From NCBI GenBank assembly GCA_000727475.1, contig KL647288.1, forward strand, positions 8,950,393-9,014,392: a DNA stretch of 64,000 nucleotides. Direction: 5' to 3'. The translations under genes and the position numbers were made by a program. A model generated the notes under the pieces. The model had not been told where the DNA came from. It saw only the letters and a list, made by a program, of their open reading frames with translations, and did not search any database. Below are positions 51,298 through 63,079 of the stretch, in pieces. Source of the DNA: Sarcocystis neurona (lineage: Eukaryota > Apicomplexa > Conoidasida > Eucoccidiorida > Sarcocystidae). Numbering within the stretch: the stretch's first letter is position 1; each line of letters begins with the position of its first letter.

Positions 51298-52699
51298 CTG
51301 ATACGTCATTATCCCCCTCCGTCACATGTCTCTGTGTACACGTACGTATATACCGAGGCGCACACCCGTCGGCGAGTTCCTCTTGAAGTGTGAGGCCCGT
51401 CCTGAGAATAGACGTGCCCACATAAATTGAAATACATATATGCATATATATATATATATGTGTATGTACGTATGCGGCGTGGCAGTAAAATACTACGTGT
51501 ATTTCTTTGCGACGTCTTGGACTCGCGCCGTTTGCAGAAGTCGGAATGGGTGCATTAACTTTGTCGTGAAGCAAAGGACGGCCGCACTTAGGGGTACCGC
51601 CGCACACAAACGTCCTGCGCGTGTCAGCAGAGCGAGTGAAAGGGAAAACTGCGGGTCGAAAAAGTGGAAAGCGACGCCCGCCCCAGCCCCTTTGGCGGGC
51701 AGACCCGGGCGTCCACACGACCAGCTCGCAAGAGAGATAGACGCTGTACACATGCAGATGTACGTCCTGGTGAACCCCTACAGACACACGTACAAATACA
51801 TGTAGACGTAGAAATGTCAGCGCACAAGGCCGGCCAGAAGCTAGCTGTAGGTCCGCACGACGATGCTGCTGCTGGAGCAGAAGAGGATCAAAACACCGTG
51901 CACCTCCTGGAGATTCGAGACGGGAGAAGAACGGCCGCCCCGCGCGCAGAGACGAGAAGAAGAGACGCAGAAGCAGATGAAGAGGAAGACGAGGAAAGTC
52001 AAGATGGAGCGCGCGTCTCTTGACGCACGTAGGTGTGCCCTACTTGTATATCCTTGCTTATAGACAGATTTCTCAAAACAACTGTAGGCCAACTTCAATA
52101 CTGCTGCTGCTGCTGCGTGCGTCCCGGTCTTCTCCCCGCAGGCACAAGCTTCTACTGGGGAAGATGTGTGCGTCGACAGGGACGTGAATATGAATAGGGA
52201 CGTTCGTAAGCGAAGCGCTGCGCTAAGCCTTCTCTCCATATGTGTACACACATATACATATACACATGCGTCGCAGTGTACCGTCTGTGTACGGACCAGC
52301 ATAGGGACAAAGGCTTTGCCTACGTACATTTTTCAATGTAGTTCTTCATATACGTTTGTATATCCATCCACGTTATATACTGCGCTCTGGGGTATACGGA
52401 CTCCCCTGGCCGAGGAAAATTTTTCTGTCTACGTACATATTCTCCACATGTTTATACACCTGCACACGTATACATATATATTCACATGATATGTTGCACA
52501 TATTCTTCAGGCGTATATATATATATGTGTATGTTGACGTCATATGTCGCAGTGGAGCTTGGGTGCCCGTGAGAATAAACTGTTTGTCGAGAAGCACCTT
52601 CAGACTTCGTTCTACGCATACCCACACTTCTATATATACATATGTATACATATATATATATACACGCGAAGGATTACATGTGGGTGGGGATAGGATAGG

Positions 52700-52800
52700 C
52701 CCGTTTTGAGCTGCTGCTGCTGTTGGTGCTTTGAGCTGTGTGTGGAGCTGCTGCTCTTGCTTCTGAGCTGCTGCTGCTGCTGTTGTTGCTGTAGACGTCC
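52700..52800. repeat. CTG triplet array downstream of macrodomain exon
   Basis: Interrupted CTG/TTG triplets on the plus strand lie about 100 bp past the donor of the minus-strand exon 53012-52905. They are intronic if the exon model is right. Confidence 0.75.
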
Positions 52801-52904
52801 AGGAGGACACAAGAACCGCCGGATAAAGACAGAAGCAGAGATACGAAGGTGGGAGGAAAGAAAACAAGAAGTTCTGAGGAGAAGAGGAGAACTTCTCTCC
52901 GTAC

Positions 52905-55900
52905 TTTTTTGAATGAGACGCGAGTCGGTCGGCGGCAGAAGCGCAGCATTTCTTCCGTCACAGTCAACAGACGCCGCTGCTGTCGGCTCCAGTGCACCGG
53001 TGCCGGCACCACCTGCAGCCGACGTACGCAGCCGAAGAACAGGAGGAGCTCAACACTTCCTTCGCATCAAATATTTTCAAACATATGTGCACAAGGTCGA
53101 TCGTGAGGTCTGTACTTGTCCGCTCGCCGAAACAGTCCCACACACATGCAAAACTTCATACACACGTGTAACGTCTTCCACCCCGCTGTGCGGATGGGAA
53201 GCCAGCGACAGAAAAAGAGAGACAGAGGGAGAGAGCAGCAGAGTCGCACAAATATGTCACTCTCCCGACACACCGAGACGTCACTCTTCAACAAATGTGT
53301 ACGCATGGGTAGACACGTGTGTCTACATCTACGCACACACAGGCGTCCGTGTCGACACTTGTAGACACCCAGACACGGACACACATACACCAGCGCAGAA
53401 CGTCAGTCTTTCAGTCTGTGTCTGCGGGTGGTCTACATCTGCAGACGCAGAAGACGTCTGTGTCTACATGTGGAGATATCTACATACTCTCACAGGCGAA
53501 ATATCGGTCTCCGAATGTTCGTCTGCGCATAGACACGTGCTTTCACATCTACACGTGCATACGCCAATGTCTAGACGTGTACACACCGGAGTGTATATAC
53601 GTATATTTGTGTGCAGATATATATGTACTTCTCACACGCAAAAGGTCAGCCTCCTCAAGTGTGTCTGCCTATAGACACGTGCCTCCACATCTCCACACAC
53701 ATATGCCACTGTCTAGACGCGCGTACACACATGTACGTATATGTATGCATATACGTATATACACTTCCCATAAGCAGAAGGTCAGCCTCCGTACGTGTAC
53801 CTGCCTGTAGACACGTGCCTTCACATCTACGCACACATACGGCTACGTCTAGACGGGTAGACACATACACGTGTGTACATGTTTCTTATAGACACAAGCC
53901 CCCCTTTTCCCGGTGTGTGTCTGCCTGCAGACACGTGCGCTTCCACATGTACAGACTCGCGGGTCGGTGCGTGCACGAGTAGACACCCCCTTTAATACGT
54001 GCGTGTGTGAAGGCAGCTCTCGCTACGGACACACCCACCCCACACACTTACGTACTTGTGGAGCTAGACACGTGCACGTATCTATACATGCGTACAGCCG
54101 TTTTCGTCCCCTCTACCCGACACCTGCATACGGATACGTAAGCGAGCACTTCTGTACAGTATTCCTACACACACGTACGTATATACGAGAGTGCGTATAT
54201 GTGGATCACTGTCTGTGTCTACGTGTATCTCTCTGTCTGCACTTCCATATAGAAGCACACAGATACATATATATATCTATATGTATGTAGATGTGCAGGC
54301 GGGGTCCACGTATCAGTGGTCTGCTTCGATATATGCGTGGAGGGAGAGGGCTACCTGCACATACGGACGAATGTGGGGTGTGCGTCTCCGTGCGCATCGA
54401 CGTGGATCTACCCGCAGTCTCTCTTACGCATATATACATTTTAACATGTATGCAAACACTGCTGTACACCTATTTATCGAGGTTTCCTGTTATCCTGTAC
54501 TTGTATACAGACACACACAGACACACATATATCTATATGTATGTGTGCAGATACGCGTGTACACCTTTCTACATACAGAGGCGTAAGTAGACATACACGT
54601 GTATATGTATATGTACACAAGTATATATATGTGAGCGCCCCACGACTATCAAGCTTGCGGTACACACACTTCTGTAATGATTCACTCCTCATAGGAGATA
54701 TAGACACACACTACCACGCTGACCTGTAGACACATATATGCTAATATGAACTATACCAAATACATAGACACTCGTACGTATGCATGTATTATACACACAC
54801 ATATATATACATATATACACGCTGCACGCCTCAAAGTATGTATAGACATGCAGTAATACGTTGAGTTGTATATATACATTGCAATATAGACTCCATAGCT
54901 AGACAATCGTACTTATCTATGGAAAGGTATAAATATACACATATGTACACATATATATATACACACTGCACTCCTCAGAATATATATGGACATGCAGTAA
55001 TACGCTGAAGTGTACACATACATTGCACCATACCTAGACAGTCGTACTTACGTAAGGAAAGTTATATATATATGTATGTGTGGATAGTTCATTGCTCATA
55101 GTATATGTCTAGACACCCACTGATACGATGACGTGTGTGAATATTGATATACGCGCCAGCAAATACGTCGTCGCTCGTCGTTGTGTATAAAAGTTATACA
55201 CGTATACGTGTATACGTCTGCAACATGTGTGGTGCAATGCCTACACACCTGGGTCGCGTATATAGACAGACTTTCTTCTCTATGTATAAAGTCGAGAGAA
55301 GTACCTGATACTCAGGAAGCCAAGCTCGCTTGGCTGCGCGAACTGCCTCCGCCAGCAGCGCTGCATGCGTCGGGTCTCGATCGACGAAGGCTACGCTCTG
55401 AAGATTGTACTGCGGCTCCACAGCGTCGACCTGCCCGCGTCATAAGTTCACATATATATATATATATATAGACACACACACACATACAGAGATACACACA
55501 CGTATAAAGACCATGGTGGACAGAAAGAACAGACATACGTATGTATACAAGTAGACACCTACGCAAAATAGACACACACACACACATATGTAGACAGCGC
55601 GTTGAAAGAAATACATTCATATGTACGTACACACCTGTATATATGCATGCATGTCTGTTAGCAGACTAGCAGATACATACACGTGTGTCTTGACAGAAAT
55701 ATATATATACACATATGTGGAAATGTCTGTGTGTGCATGTGTGTGTGTGTGGGAATATGTATGTGAATATTTGTAGTTTATGGCCGCTTTCTTGTACGAA
55801 ATTCTTGTTCGCATGGTGGAACGTGCGCAGAAGTACTCGCTTCCATGAGTGCGTGTAGGGGAGTTACGTATCGATAATAGGCGCATATATACTCCCAGGC

Positions 55901-58720
55901 CGCAGCAGGTAAAGCGCTTCGCGATCGCGCCCTGCCGACTCCTACTACCGCCACATGGAAGAGGCGGAAAGACGAGAAGATCGGGACGGCAGCACACACA
56001 CATATATACATATATGAGTATATATACGTAAAACAAATACACACATATGTACATAGGATACCCGGACGTACATACATATATATAAGCATATACATACGCA
56101 TGTTGAATATGTGTATATGTATGCATATGTATGTGTGCGTACTCGTGTATAGATACCATACACCTGTCTACACATATACAGGTGCGTCGCGTTTTAACAG
56201 GAAATGTTATATGGATACGTACACACATACGTATGTCTTCATACAAATATGTCTTCATTGAAAGAGTTTATGTATATACTCACACACACATATGTCTTGA
56301 GCTACAAATATATATATATATATGTACATATTTGCCTTAGAAGTAATATATATATATGTCTTGACAGGAGGAGTTATATATATATACATACATATGCGCA
56401 ACTTCCTTTTTCACCTCAAAAACGTCGCCTCGGCTGCACACGACAAAAACACTTCCGGAGACTATTAACGGATCTATAAATGTGTGTGCCCATACACACA
56501 TATATATATATATATGTAAATGTATATATACGTGTATATATATATATATATGTATGTATATACAGGTAGACACATGCATACAAATGCATTCAGACCTACA
56601 TTTATAAAAGTCTATATGTTACAAAGGAACAGGAAACCAATGCCACATATATAGACACACGCATACAGACACACACATATATATATTTATATGGATAACT
56701 GTATGTATTACGAAGAGAGGGAGACACACACACATACATACACATATAAAGACGCAGGCGTATGAGTGCATATATATATATACGACGAGAGAGAAATACA
56801 CACACATACGTACACATACGCACATAGAGACGCCTGCATACAAATACACATATATAGAGGTAAACGTACATATTACGAATAGAGAGAGAGACACACACAC
56901 ATGCAGACACATACGCATATAGAGACGCATAGATATAAATATATACACATATATATATGGATAAGCATATGTATTACGAAAAGAGAGACAGAGAGACACA
57001 TATGTATAGAGACGAATGCGAATAACTGCACATGTATATAGGGGTGTGCGTGTGTGTGTGTACCTGGAGCAGCTGCTCTACGGCGGTTTCGACAAGAATT
57101 TCTGCTGCATTAGAAGGCTCGTAGCCGTACACTCCCATCCCAACATGTGGAGAAAGAACCGAAGTTATTCCTTTTTCATTCAGCTGCTGCAGTGCCCTTT
57201 TCATCGTGAACCGCAGCCGACGCGCAGCCTCTGTGCTGCTTCCTTCTTCGGAAAAGAGAAGCAGCAGCAGCAGAAGCAACACCGGAGACGAAGCAGCAGC
57301 AGCGTGAGACGCACAGGCAGCGCAAAAGAAGAAGTGGCAGCAGCGGCAGACGCACGCGCAGCGGCAGAGGCAGAAGCAGCGGCAGATGCAGAAGCAGCGG
57401 CAGATGCAGAAGCAGCGACAGATGCAGAAGCAGCGGCAGGGGCAGAAGCAGCGGCAGAGATAGAAATGCAAGAGGAGCAGCGGCGGCATCAGAACCTACG
57501 CAGCAGCAGCAGCATCGGAAGCAGCAGGCGTCGAAGCAGCTGAAGCAGGAGCAGAAGTAAACGCAGCACACCAACAGCAGATAAAGAGCAGCAGCGGAAA
57601 GTCGGAGCTAGCAGTAGAAGATGCGCGGACACCCCGCGACACACTCGGGGAAGAAGAAATAGTGTCAGCTGCAGACGAAGCCGCGGCAGCGGCAGCAGGA
57701 GAGAAGAATACTGGCAGCAGCAGTGGCACACACGGAGGGAAGGAGCACCAGCAGCAGCAGCGGAGCGGCAGCAGCAGCACCGGCAGCAGAAGAGAAAGAC
57801 ATGCAGCAGAAGTGACACACACGCGCAGGGAACGAGTGCCAGCAGCAGCAGCGGAGCAGCAACAGCAGCACCAGCAGGAGGATACGCAGCAGCAGCAGAG
57901 AAGGAGAAGTAGCAGCAGAAAAGGGAATATTAGACAGCAGCAGTAGAGGAGAAGAAAGACGCCTACGCCAGAAGTAGGGAGTAACGAGGAAGGCGAGAAG
58001 TTTGACGTGGGGGGAGACGCCAAACGACGGCGTCAGGACGATGTCTCCTGCAGTCACCGTTCGCACAACACGCACACACACACACACACATATGCAAAGT
58101 ATAGCTACACATAAATTTATATGTAAATATTTGTAAATCTATCTATCTATCTACATATATATATATATATCTGTACGCGTACATAGAGTTTCTTTCGCGA
58201 CTTCATAAAAGTGTGTGTCTACTTTCCTGGACGCGTGCACACGTACATGGGCTTCTCTAGAAAATCTCTTTTACTCTTTCTCCCTATACCTACATACGTA
58301 TATATATATATATATATGCTTGTGTGTATGTGAGTATGGGTACCCACCTATGTAGACAGACAGATGGATATCCGTATATGCATACATATATATATGTATA
58401 TATATATATATATATATGTACACACATGTTCGTCTACGTAGAAACATATATGTAAACCTACGTGCATGTACCTTTCTCTCTATGTGCATATATATATATA
58501 TGTGTACACAGATTTACCTGTATATATATATATAGATATGTATGCGTAGAAGGTGTGTTGTAGGTAGAGGTTCTGACTGTGTGGCCTCTCCGATGATGAG
58601 AAGGGACGAGGAGCACTTCTACTTGTCGAGTGTTTATTAGAAACTTTGTTTTGTATGTGTATCCCTACGTATATATATATCTACATATATATATAGAGAG
58701 AGATACAGCTACAGATATGC

Positions 58721-58752
<32 letters not shown>

Positions 58753-61536
58753 GTATGTATATATCTATATCTACATATATATATATATATATACGTATGT
58801 ACATATATACAGTGACACATTTCGTTCTGCGGAGAAATTTTTCGCAGCAGCAGCAGAGGAGGAGGGGGAGAAAGAGAGGCAGCAGCAGAGCAGAAGAAGA
58901 AGGAAAGGCCGGCAGCAGCGAACCAAAGAGAAACCAGCAGCAGCTAAGACAGAAAGAAGCAGCACCAACAGCACCCGAGGAGAAGAGAGCAGCAGCACAA
59001 AAAGAGAGAGCAAAGCAGCAGCTAAGCCAGAAAGAAGCAGCACCAGCAGCAGAGGAGACGAGAGCAGCAGCCGCAGAAGAAGGAGAAGCGAGAGCAGCAA
59101 CAGCAGCAGTAGCAGCAAAACAAAGCGGTCGCAGCAGCAGAGCAAAAGTTGCTGAAGAGAGGCGTGGAGAGCGGGGAGCGCGGCAAAAGAGTGGACAGCA
59201 GCAGCAAAGGGAGCTGTCCAGATGACCCAGCGGAACAGGAAAGCAGCCGAGGAGCAGAGGCAGCAAGAAGGTGCAGGAAGGAAGGAGGAGTACAGCAGCA
59301 ACACCACACGTCGCGACGAGCAACAGCAGCAGCAGCAGGAGAGAAGTAAGCGGCGGCCGCAAAAAAGAAAAAAGCAGCTGCACCTGCTGCAACAGAAGAA
59401 AACGAAGAAGCAAGAAGACAACGGGTGCAAAAAGACGAAAGAAGTTCCATAAGGATAGAATAGAAGCAAGCCGCCGCAGCAAGGTGCGAAGAGCAGCAGC
59501 ACGGTGGGAAGAGGCGGCAGCAGCAGCAAGGTGGAAAGAAGAAGCAGCAAGGTGGGGAGGAGAAGAAGCAGCAGAGGCGGCAGCAAACGAAGTAGCCCTT
59601 CCCCGCAGCAGCAGCAGTAGAACCAGCCGACAACGACGGTGTCAGGAGACGCAGCAGAGGAAGCGAGCACTTGCAGCAGACCCCAGCAACAGCAGACCGC
59701 AGCAGCAGCAGACCCCAGCAACAGCAGACCGCAGCAGCAGCAGACCGCAGCAGCAGCAGACCGCAGCAGCAGCAGACTGCAGCAGCAGCAGACTGCAGCA
59801 GGAAAAAAAGAGCAGGTCCAGGTCAAGGAATGAAGAGAGAATATATTTACCCGGCTCCCCCATGGACGCTGGAGCAGATGCTGCCGCCGCTGCTTCGTCG
59901 TTTCCAGCACCTGCACCCTCCACACGTAGAAATGCGCGAGGACGGCTCTATATATCCCACACACCAACACATATATACATATAGATAGATACAGATACAT
60001 ATACATAGATATGCCTGCCTACTTTCACATATACTCAGCTGTAAAGACAGATCTCCCCATATACACACAGAAGTATGCTACGACGGCTCTATACACCCCA
60101 CACACGTGTACATATATGCATATATATATATAGACTTGCCTGCGACCTTCGATATATACGCATCCCTAAATACCTGTATCCACATATACATATGTATATG
60201 TGTATATATGTACATATATGTGTATGTGCGTACACTTATCACTAGACGTATCCATATATATATATATTGGTACATTTATTAGTAGATGTGTCTACACAGC
60301 AGCTGTACGACCCACAAACCAAAGTGCTGTGACATTTGTCCATATTCTACATACATACAGAGATGCTTATGTATCTATAAATATACTCATATACACACAT
60401 ATGTTGGCCCACGTTTCTGCATTCATACCAGTAGACGCCTACGTATGAATACATATACTCACACAGATATACGTAGGTCCCGTTTTCTATAGATAGCTGC
60501 CTCCAGACTGGATATACTGACGTTTCTACTTCAAATGTATAGAGAGAGATTTTCATCTCACAGCGACGGCAATACTCTCGTGCACCACACTACCCATATA
60601 TATATATTTAAAGGAGATAATATCATCCATGTAAACTGGTCTTCACTTTTTCGTATATACACGTACTTCTAAAAAGTGGAAATATTACACACCTACACGA
60701 AGTTCCACGTATTTCGATTACTACACGGACTCGGCATGCGTACACACTGCGAAGCAAGGGACTTTCTCTTGAACGCGTGTCTCTACATCCTTCACGAGCA
60801 AGCGTCTCTATGTATATATGTATATAATTACTATATGTGTACTGCATGTGTGTCTATATATATGTGTGTATATATTTGTGTATGCGTATATACGCATGCA
60901 GACCTCCTTATGTGTAATGTTCCTACACATATACGTGCAAACACACACGCGTACAACCGGGACGTCTTACTTCTCTCGCCAGCCATATTTATATCCGAAT
61001 ATATATACGTATATACATATTTCCGCACCTCTGCCTGCGTATACGTTTACATACATATACACGTGTATATCCACACATAGGCGAATATACATATTTGCAT
61101 ACCTCTATATACAGGTATACGCATATATATATAGGTATATAGACATATAGGTACACACACACACACAGACACATATATACGTCTATACATATTTGCAAAC
61201 CTTCATATACATATATACACAGAAACATACGCGTGTATATATATATGGACACATACATGCACGTATATAGGAATATAAGTGATACACCCACATATATATA
61301 CGAATATATGTTGGGACGTAAAATTTGTTTGCGTTGTCCGAATGTGTACTACCGTGGCAATTTGTAACCACTTTACTGGATGCTTGTACAGAAGCAACAA
61401 CTTTTCTTTTTTGCATGCGGCAGGCCGGAAGAGAGACAGGAGAAGTGTGTTCTTCCCCTACTTTGATAGCGTCGCTTGACTTGGGAGAAAACGAATTTCT
61501 GAAGAGCCGGGCCTCCGGTCTCTAACACTTCCATAG
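52905..61536 (-). CDS. Macrodomain (ADP-ribose-binding fold) protein, partial, 6 exons
   Basis: Exons in transcript order: 61536-61462, 59910-59851, 58047-57967, 57230-57064 (or starting 57242), 55430-55305, 53012-52905. Phases chain as 1,1,1,0,0. The joined protein contains METGG-type residues VLETGGPALQKFVF, then SMGEPGDIVLTPSFG, LLAFLVTPYFW, RALQQLNEKGITSVLSPHVG followed at once by MGVYGYEPSNAAEIL, and the closing strand LQSVAFVDRDPTHAALLAEA. This order matches the middle and end of a macrodomain: GGP-L helix, GEa-vT-g strand, the SV-xP-xG-G-(F/Y)GYP phosphate-binding loop, and the final strand-helix. Macrodomains bind or hydrolyse ADP-ribose or its acetyl ester. The N-terminal strand with the NAAN-type motif is missing; its exon was not found to the right. 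The last exon (VVPAPVHWSRQQRR and on) extends beyond the fold. Exon 59910-59851 is open in all three frames; the frame was chosen by phase. Confidence 0.62.
53270..53975. repeat. Degenerate minisatellite, unit about 120-145 bp, 5 or so copies
   Basis: Units share GTCTGCC(T/G)(G/A)TAGACACGTGC-CACATCTAC, CTGTCTAGACG and CAGAAGGTCAGCCTCC-type cores. The clearest copies begin near 53525, 53665, 53805 and 53915. They lie in a putative intron of the macrodomain gene (between 53012 and 55305). Confidence 0.75.
54735..55135. repeat. Degenerate minisatellite, unit about 150 bp
   Basis: Two clear units and partial flanking ones share TGCAGTAATACG(T/C)TGA, ACATTGCA-ATA, CTAGACA-TCGTACTTA and CTGCACTCCTCA-like cores, separated by TA tracts. 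They lie in the same putative intron as the 53.3-kb minisatellite but have a different unit. Confidence 0.7.
56655..57025. repeat. Minisatellite of GA/CA plus TA blocks, about 4 units
   Basis: Repeating blocks of ATTACGAA-(A/G)AGAGAGAGACACACACACATAC-ATA-AGACGC-TATATATATGGATA with a period near 90-120 bp. They lie directly downstream of the donor (57063) of the macrodomain exon 57230-57064. Confidence 0.65.
57270..57960. repeat. CAG/GCAGCGGCAGAGGCAGAAG arrays between macrodomain exons
   Basis: Nearly 700 bp of CAG-based repeats on the plus strand, including an 18-bp higher-order unit (GCAGCGGCAGATGCAGAA, about 57360-57460). They fill the intron between exons 58047-57967 and 57230-57064. Ala-, Gln- and Leu-rich open frames across it are shadows. 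Confidence 0.85.
58840..59830. repeat. 1-kb CAG-rich array with a 15-18-bp CAG/ACC substructure
   Basis: A long interrupted CAG array on the plus strand. Its right end (59680-59800) is an almost regular CAGCAGCAGACCG-type tandem. A minus-strand open frame of 411 codons (58771-60006) exists only because CTG triplets lack stops. Macrodomain exon 59910-59851 lies immediately to its right. Confidence 0.85.
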
Positions 61537-61779
61537 CTGCTCACAGCAAGAAAAAGCGAAGAACAGAAGTTGTCACGAATTGACAGAAAGAGGAAGAAAG
61601 AGAAAATAACAGGCGAGACATAGACACACAGACACAGACACACACGAAAGGCGCGCAAGTAACAAACATATATGCAGCCAGGCACAACAAGTTCTCATCA
61701 AAAATACGCTATATTCGTACACGTGTATACATATATGTGGATTTACACAGGTATGTGTGTATAGTGAGGTCCAACACAC

Positions 61780-62110
61780 TCACACATATATACACAGAAA
61801 CGCCAGTAGAGAAACAGAGGGAGGAACAGACACAGACAGGCAAGAAGCAGATACACACAGACACACACATATACATATGGACGCCAATAGAGGGGCAGAA
61901 AGATGAAGAAAGACAGGCAAGAAACGGAGGAAGAGAGAAAGGGCGAGAAAAAGAGAGGCGAGAGATAGACACACAGAAAGACAGAGACATACAGACAGAC
62001 ATGTCCACATGCAAGCAAATAGAGGGAGATAGAACGAAAGAGAGGAGAGCCATCGGTATATGCATGCAGACCCACGCGAATATACACACATGCGAGTTGA
62101 TCGAAGGGAG
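61780..62110. repeat. CAGACA/CACACA minisatellite, unit about 95-130 bp
   Basis: Blocks of ACGCCA(G/A)TAGAG-(A/G)-CAGA, then GACAGGCAAGAA and CACACAGACACACA recur two to three times. No gene is seen in it. Confidence 0.6.
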
Positions 62111-62178
62111 GGAAACGGGAGCGCAGAAGCACTTACGCAGAAAGCGAGGGAGGAGACAATAAAAAAGGGGCACATCAG

Positions 62179-63079
62179 ACCCAACACGACGAAGAAGCAA
62201 CAGCAAAGACACGTGCAGCGAACGAGAAGGACGAAGCCGCTGTTGAACACCACGTATACACACACACATACATACATACATACATACATATACATACATA
62301 CATATACATACATACATACATACATATACATACATACATATACATACATACATACATATACATACATACATATACATACATCCACCCACACACACATCTT
62401 TACGGTTTGGGAGCGGGTGGACGCAGAAGCGAAGAGAGAGGAGTTTGAGAGAGTAGACACGTAAGGGAAGGAGGAGACTAATAAGAAAGGAGAGAGTAGA
62501 CGCAGAAAAGCGCTTTCGCCACGGAAACGGAAGAAAGAGAAGGAGACTGAAGGGATATATGCGGGAGAAGATGATGAAGCGAAGAGACACGTACTCCCCC
62601 GCACGCACAGACACAGAGAGAGAGAGACACATATTCGGAGAAAGAGACAGAAGAGCACGGTGAGAGAGAAGAGAAAGTGGAGGGCGGTCCGTATTATCGA
62701 AGAGACACACGCCGAAGAGCAGAAGGCACCGAAGAAGCGGAAAAAAAAGCAGCGCTTCTTCGAGGAGGAGGAAGATCCTCCGTCCGGCCCGAGAAAAAGG
62801 GGGCAGAAGGGCAGGAGGCGGAGAGAAGAAGAAGGGAGAAGGCAGAAGAAAGGAGAGGAAAACGGAGAAGAGCGTGGCTTCAGAGAAAACCGGAAGGAAA
62901 GCAGGAAGGCACAGAGAGAAGAGCACGACCACGCGGAGGTGGGGCGAAGCCAGGGTGGCGTCGGACGCCCAGGAAGAGGAGAAGGAAGCTCGGCGCAGGC
63001 GAAGGAAAAGGTGGGAAGCCGTCCGCACAGGAAGAAGCGGAAGAACGAGCAATTGAAGACATTCGCAGAAGAAGACCAA
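62179..63079 (+). CDS. 5' part of a highly charged, probably nuclear protein (partial at right side)
   Basis: Four blocks in consistent phase: 62179-62253 (phase 0; donor GTATAC), 62414-62460 (donor GTAAGG), 62506-62590 (donor GTACTC) and 62641-63079 (donor GTACGC, then phase 1). They encode THDEE-type acidic/basic helices, REEFERVD, the nuclear-localisation-like ALSPRKRKKEKE followed by TEGIYAGEDDEAKRH, and a long Arg/Lys/Glu/Gly-rich stretch ending AIEDIRRRRP. No start codon is assigned, and the rest should lie beyond the last donor or outside the window. REEFERVD followed by a KETEGIYAGEDDE stretch faintly recalls the TIP_N region of tuftelin-interacting/G-patch splicing proteins, but this is a guess. 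The purine-rich plus strand could also be non-coding low-complexity DNA. Confidence 0.33.
62262..62382. repeat. CATA tetranucleotide microsatellite
   Basis: About 120 bp of ACATACATA units with regular ATATACATA interruptions, giving a higher-order period. It lies just after the donor of the first block of the right-edge gene. Confidence 0.92.

Noticed and set aside
58771..60006. 411-codon open frame on the minus strand
   Set aside because: It is a Leu/Cys/Ser-rich translation of CTG triplets, has no domain-like segment, and disappears outside the array.
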